This document shows, piece by piece, positions 61,600-64,000 of a stretch of 64,000 nucleotides of DNA. The translations under genes and the position numbers were made by a program. The DNA is from Amia ocellicauda (lineage: Eukaryota; Chordata; Actinopteri; Amiiformes; Amiidae), in the NCBI RefSeq assembly GCF_036373705.1, contig NC_089866.1, positions 19,809,501-19,873,500 on the forward strand, read 5' to 3'. The notes beneath the pieces are model-generated. The model ran no database searches, was not told the DNA's origin, and was given only the letters and a program-made list of their open reading frames with translations. Each line of letters begins with the position of its first letter. Within the stretch, counting starts at the first letter, position 1.

Positions 61600-63209
61600 C
61601 TTTTATTTGAAAACAGACTCAGTGTTACAGTGTGAGCTGCCTGCGATGTGTTACCTGCCAATGAACTCTGAGGCGGATAACTTTGAATGCCTGGAACATA
61701 TTTTTGCGCTAAAACAAGGATATTTCAGTGGATGGACTCTGAGCAGTCCAACTAGAATCAATGTGGTGATGGTATGTTGCTTTTCATTGTGCAGAACTTT
61801 GCTTTTTCAAAAAGAATGTGAAAAAACTAACCCTTCTGTAAAGTGGAAGATTGTTTTGATCTGGAATTAAAACTCAAATGGGACTTTGTTTTAATCAGGC
61901 ATTAAAACATGTTGTACAGTTAATGGGAATATTTTTTTTATCCCTTACATTTGTAATGTGTCTGTTATGTTAAATTCACATTAAACCTAGTTTCTTAGCT
62001 AGTGGGGTCAAAAGATAACGAAACATTCACATTGGGTTTTTTTTGTATTTTTATTTAATTGTTAGAGATTTATATGAAAGTAAATGTACATGCATCTTTA
62101 ACTGACCAGGTTGAAATAAAACCATTACTTTATATTTGAAGAAGCTATTTGTGTTCGATGTCAAAATAATTGTGTTCCCAAAATGTAAATAAAATAATAA
62201 TCAGTTATTTTGCCCGCTTTCCCAAGTGCATGCCAAATAAATGATTTGTTCTTGTCCTTCAACAACCTTATGACAAAATCAGCCGTCCCTCAATTAGTAT
62301 TTGAACTTGGGGAAAATGCCATGTTGTCAGCCTGCTATGATTCATGGTGATTTAAAGGCTACTAACACTTTACAAAATAAGCAGTAGAGCTTCATGAGCC
62401 TATTTATTCTAATTTCACATTGTGTTCTGGTCAGAGTCACGCAGATTGAGGTGATTTACACAATACATTCTGCAAGAGGTTTTAATCTGTAAATGAAGGC
62501 CTGGTTTTATTGGGAATGTAATTCTTCCCAGATATGTTTCTATTGTTTACTAATATTAAACTTAATAGTAGTGGAATTTAATAGGTGTACATATTTTAGT
62601 TACATTGATTTACAATAGTGTAGAACTGGGTGCCACATTTTTTAAAGATTAAATCTATTGATCTAATGCATTCATAACATTACACATACAAATTATATGT
62701 AGACAATTCAGGACATTCACTAGCTTGTAAAAGTAACATAAGAATCAGGACACTGGTGAACTGTAGGTGATTGGATCATTATTGTTGTGTAATGGCTGTC
62801 ACTAATCACAAGACTGATCAAAACGTTTTTCTGTTGTGGTTGCTAAAAAGTATGCTAACCTTGAATTCAATGAATAAAAGAAGTCTCGTATGTAAGATCA
62901 ATGAATGTCCTTAGCCTGCGATTTAAAAGTGAAGAGGTTTTGCTAACCTCAACCAAAACTAAGACAAATTTGAGCATAGCATATTATCTTTTCTTGAACA
63001 TCTGAACACTGTATTTTGAATACTGTGCCATTTCCATTGCATTTAAAAAAATGAAAAAGTGAATTCACTGACCATATTGTATCATTCTTTTAGTTTTTTG
63101 AAATATTTTTATTTTTTGTTCATTTAAATCAAAGGTGCAATTATTGTGTGTTTGTGTAAATCAAAGGTGCTGTAATTCGTATTCTTCTGCGTTGTCCGTG
63201 TGTCTTAGT
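61600..63209. other. ESS2 3' UTR and spacer to the convergent TSSK gene
   Basis: The ESS2 3' UTR probably ends after AATAAA at 62115-62120; further AATAAA-type signals follow in 62180-62245. The rest is AT-rich DNA with no exon, RNA gene or transposon that I can recognise. Confidence 0.6.
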
Positions 63210-64000
63210 TCAGCACTTGGCTTTCTCCAGTGGCTGCTTGTCCTCTTTTCCTGAGTCTTGCTCATTGCCCTGGTCTTCGGTTTCTTTGTCTCGTTTGTTC
63301 CCCTGTGAAGTTTCGACTTGCTCTCCCTCCGGCTCCTCTTTTGTCTGCCCTACTGAAGTGGAAGGTCCGTCCATTTGCGTTTTTGCTCCTTGCTGTAGCC
63401 AAGCATGAGCCAGTATGCCATCAACTCCAATCCGGCTCGCAGCGCTGGGATTGAGAATGCGGCATATGAGGTCTTTACATGCTGGTGCCACAGGTTTCCT
63501 TTTGGGGAAACGCATTCGGTGCGCCCTTTGCATTTTAACCATCTTTTTAATGTTGGAGTCATCGTAGGGCATGGATCCCAACACCATGACGTACAGCACC
63601 ACTCCCATGCTCCACACGTCGGACGCTTTGGGATTGTACGGGATGGCTCTCAAAACCTCGGGCGCCGCGTAAACCGCTGACCCGCAGAACGTGTTACTCA
63701 GCCGGATTGTACCCTCCTCGTAGGTACACCTCTTGCTAAAACCAAAATCCGTGACTTTCAGATTCAGATCTTGATCCAGGAGAAGATTCTCGCATTTCAG
63801 ATCCCTGTGGACGATGTCCAGGTCGTGGAGGTACTTAATGGCCAGTGACAATTGGTGGAACAGTTTTCTGGAGAAGTCCTCGGCCAAAGCCCCGTGGTGC
63901 TTTAGCCACTGCAGCAAGTCTCCCTGGACACCAAGCTCCATGACCACGTAGACCCTTGCGAAGCATGTGTGAATAATGTCGAAAGTCTTTACGATGTTAG
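63210..64000 (-). CDS. Testis-specific serine kinase (TSSK1/2 type), N-terminal part outside window
   Basis: Ser/Thr kinase of the TSSK family, expressed in spermatids in mammals. The minus-strand frame is open from the window edge to a stop at 63210-63212: 262 residues with no intron, in keeping with the intronless mammalian TSSK1/2 genes. The visible part starts at about subdomain IV, before [15 protein letters not shown]. It contains [25 protein letters not shown], the T-loop [41 protein letters not shown], and a highly charged Glu/Lys/Gln-rich tail (about 60 residues) ending EKAKC. The ATP-binding lobe lies beyond 64000. It converges with ESS2 as human TSSK2 does, so TSSK2-like is the best guess, but TSSK1 and TSSK2 cannot be separated from this fragment. 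Confidence 0.92.
   Translation of the reverse strand, partial: NIVKTFDIIHTCFARVYVVMELGVQGDLLQWLKHHGALAEDFSRKLFHQLSLAIKYLHDLDIVHRDLKCENLLLDQDLNLKVTDFGFSKRCTYEEGTIRLSNTFCGSAVYAAPEVLRAIPYNPKASDVWSMGVVLYVMVLGSMPYDDSNIKKMVKMQRAHRMRFPKRKPVAPACKDLICRILNPSAASRIGVDGILAHAWLQQGAKTQMDGPSTSVGQTKEEPEGEQVETSQGNKRDKETEDQGNEQDSGKEDKQPLEKAKC

Overview
The window is vertebrate nuclear DNA, most likely from a ray-finned fish. The genes have many GT-AG introns, the proteins are vertebrate, and the introns carry several young Tc1/mariner elements and LINE/SINE tails of the kind common in fish genomes. I cannot fix the species. All exon boundaries below were read by hand from splice sites. For each of the five genes whose coding end and start (or first visible exon) lie in the window, the summed exons give a whole number of codons, which is strong internal support.

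Layout: (1) 1-14.7 kb, plus strand: LIMK2, entering the window inside LIM domain 1 and running through LIM2, PDZ and kinase to its stop at 13390. One of its introns holds a decayed hAT-like element and another a 25-bp-arm hairpin. (2) 16-23.5 kb, minus strand: PIK3IP1, convergent with LIMK2, with a CpG-rich 5' region at 23.5-24.0 kb. (3) 24-33.5 kb: intergenic, containing a LINE/SINE tail split by a broken Tc1/mariner copy. (4) 33.5-51.9 kb, minus strand: a 31-exon, 1852-codon gene of the THADA/TRM732 family, divergent enough that it may be a THADA paralogue. Two of its introns hold further Tc1/mariner elements. (5) 54.3-55.8 kb, plus strand: a three-exon goosecoid-class homeobox gene, GSC2. 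(6) 56.85-61.6 kb, plus strand: ESS2 (DGCR14). (7) 63.2 kb to the window end, minus strand: a TSSK1/2-type testis-specific kinase, cut off at its N-terminal side.

GSC2-ESS2-TSSK matches the order and relative orientation of the human 22q11.2 genes, and LIMK2-PIK3IP1 matches human 22q12.2. The window therefore joins two human chromosome 22 neighbourhoods, with the THADA-family gene between them. The genes do not form one pathway: they are an actin-regulating kinase, a PI3K-inhibiting membrane protein, a tRNA-methylation cofactor relative, a transcription factor, a splicing factor and a germline kinase.

The points most worth a second look are the divergent THADA-family gene, a full-length DD36E-spaced Tc1/mariner transposase whose catalytic Glu has become Lys, its sister copy disabled in a different way, the LIMK2 intronic hairpin, and a ZNF143-like plus CRE-like promoter pair upstream of ESS2.
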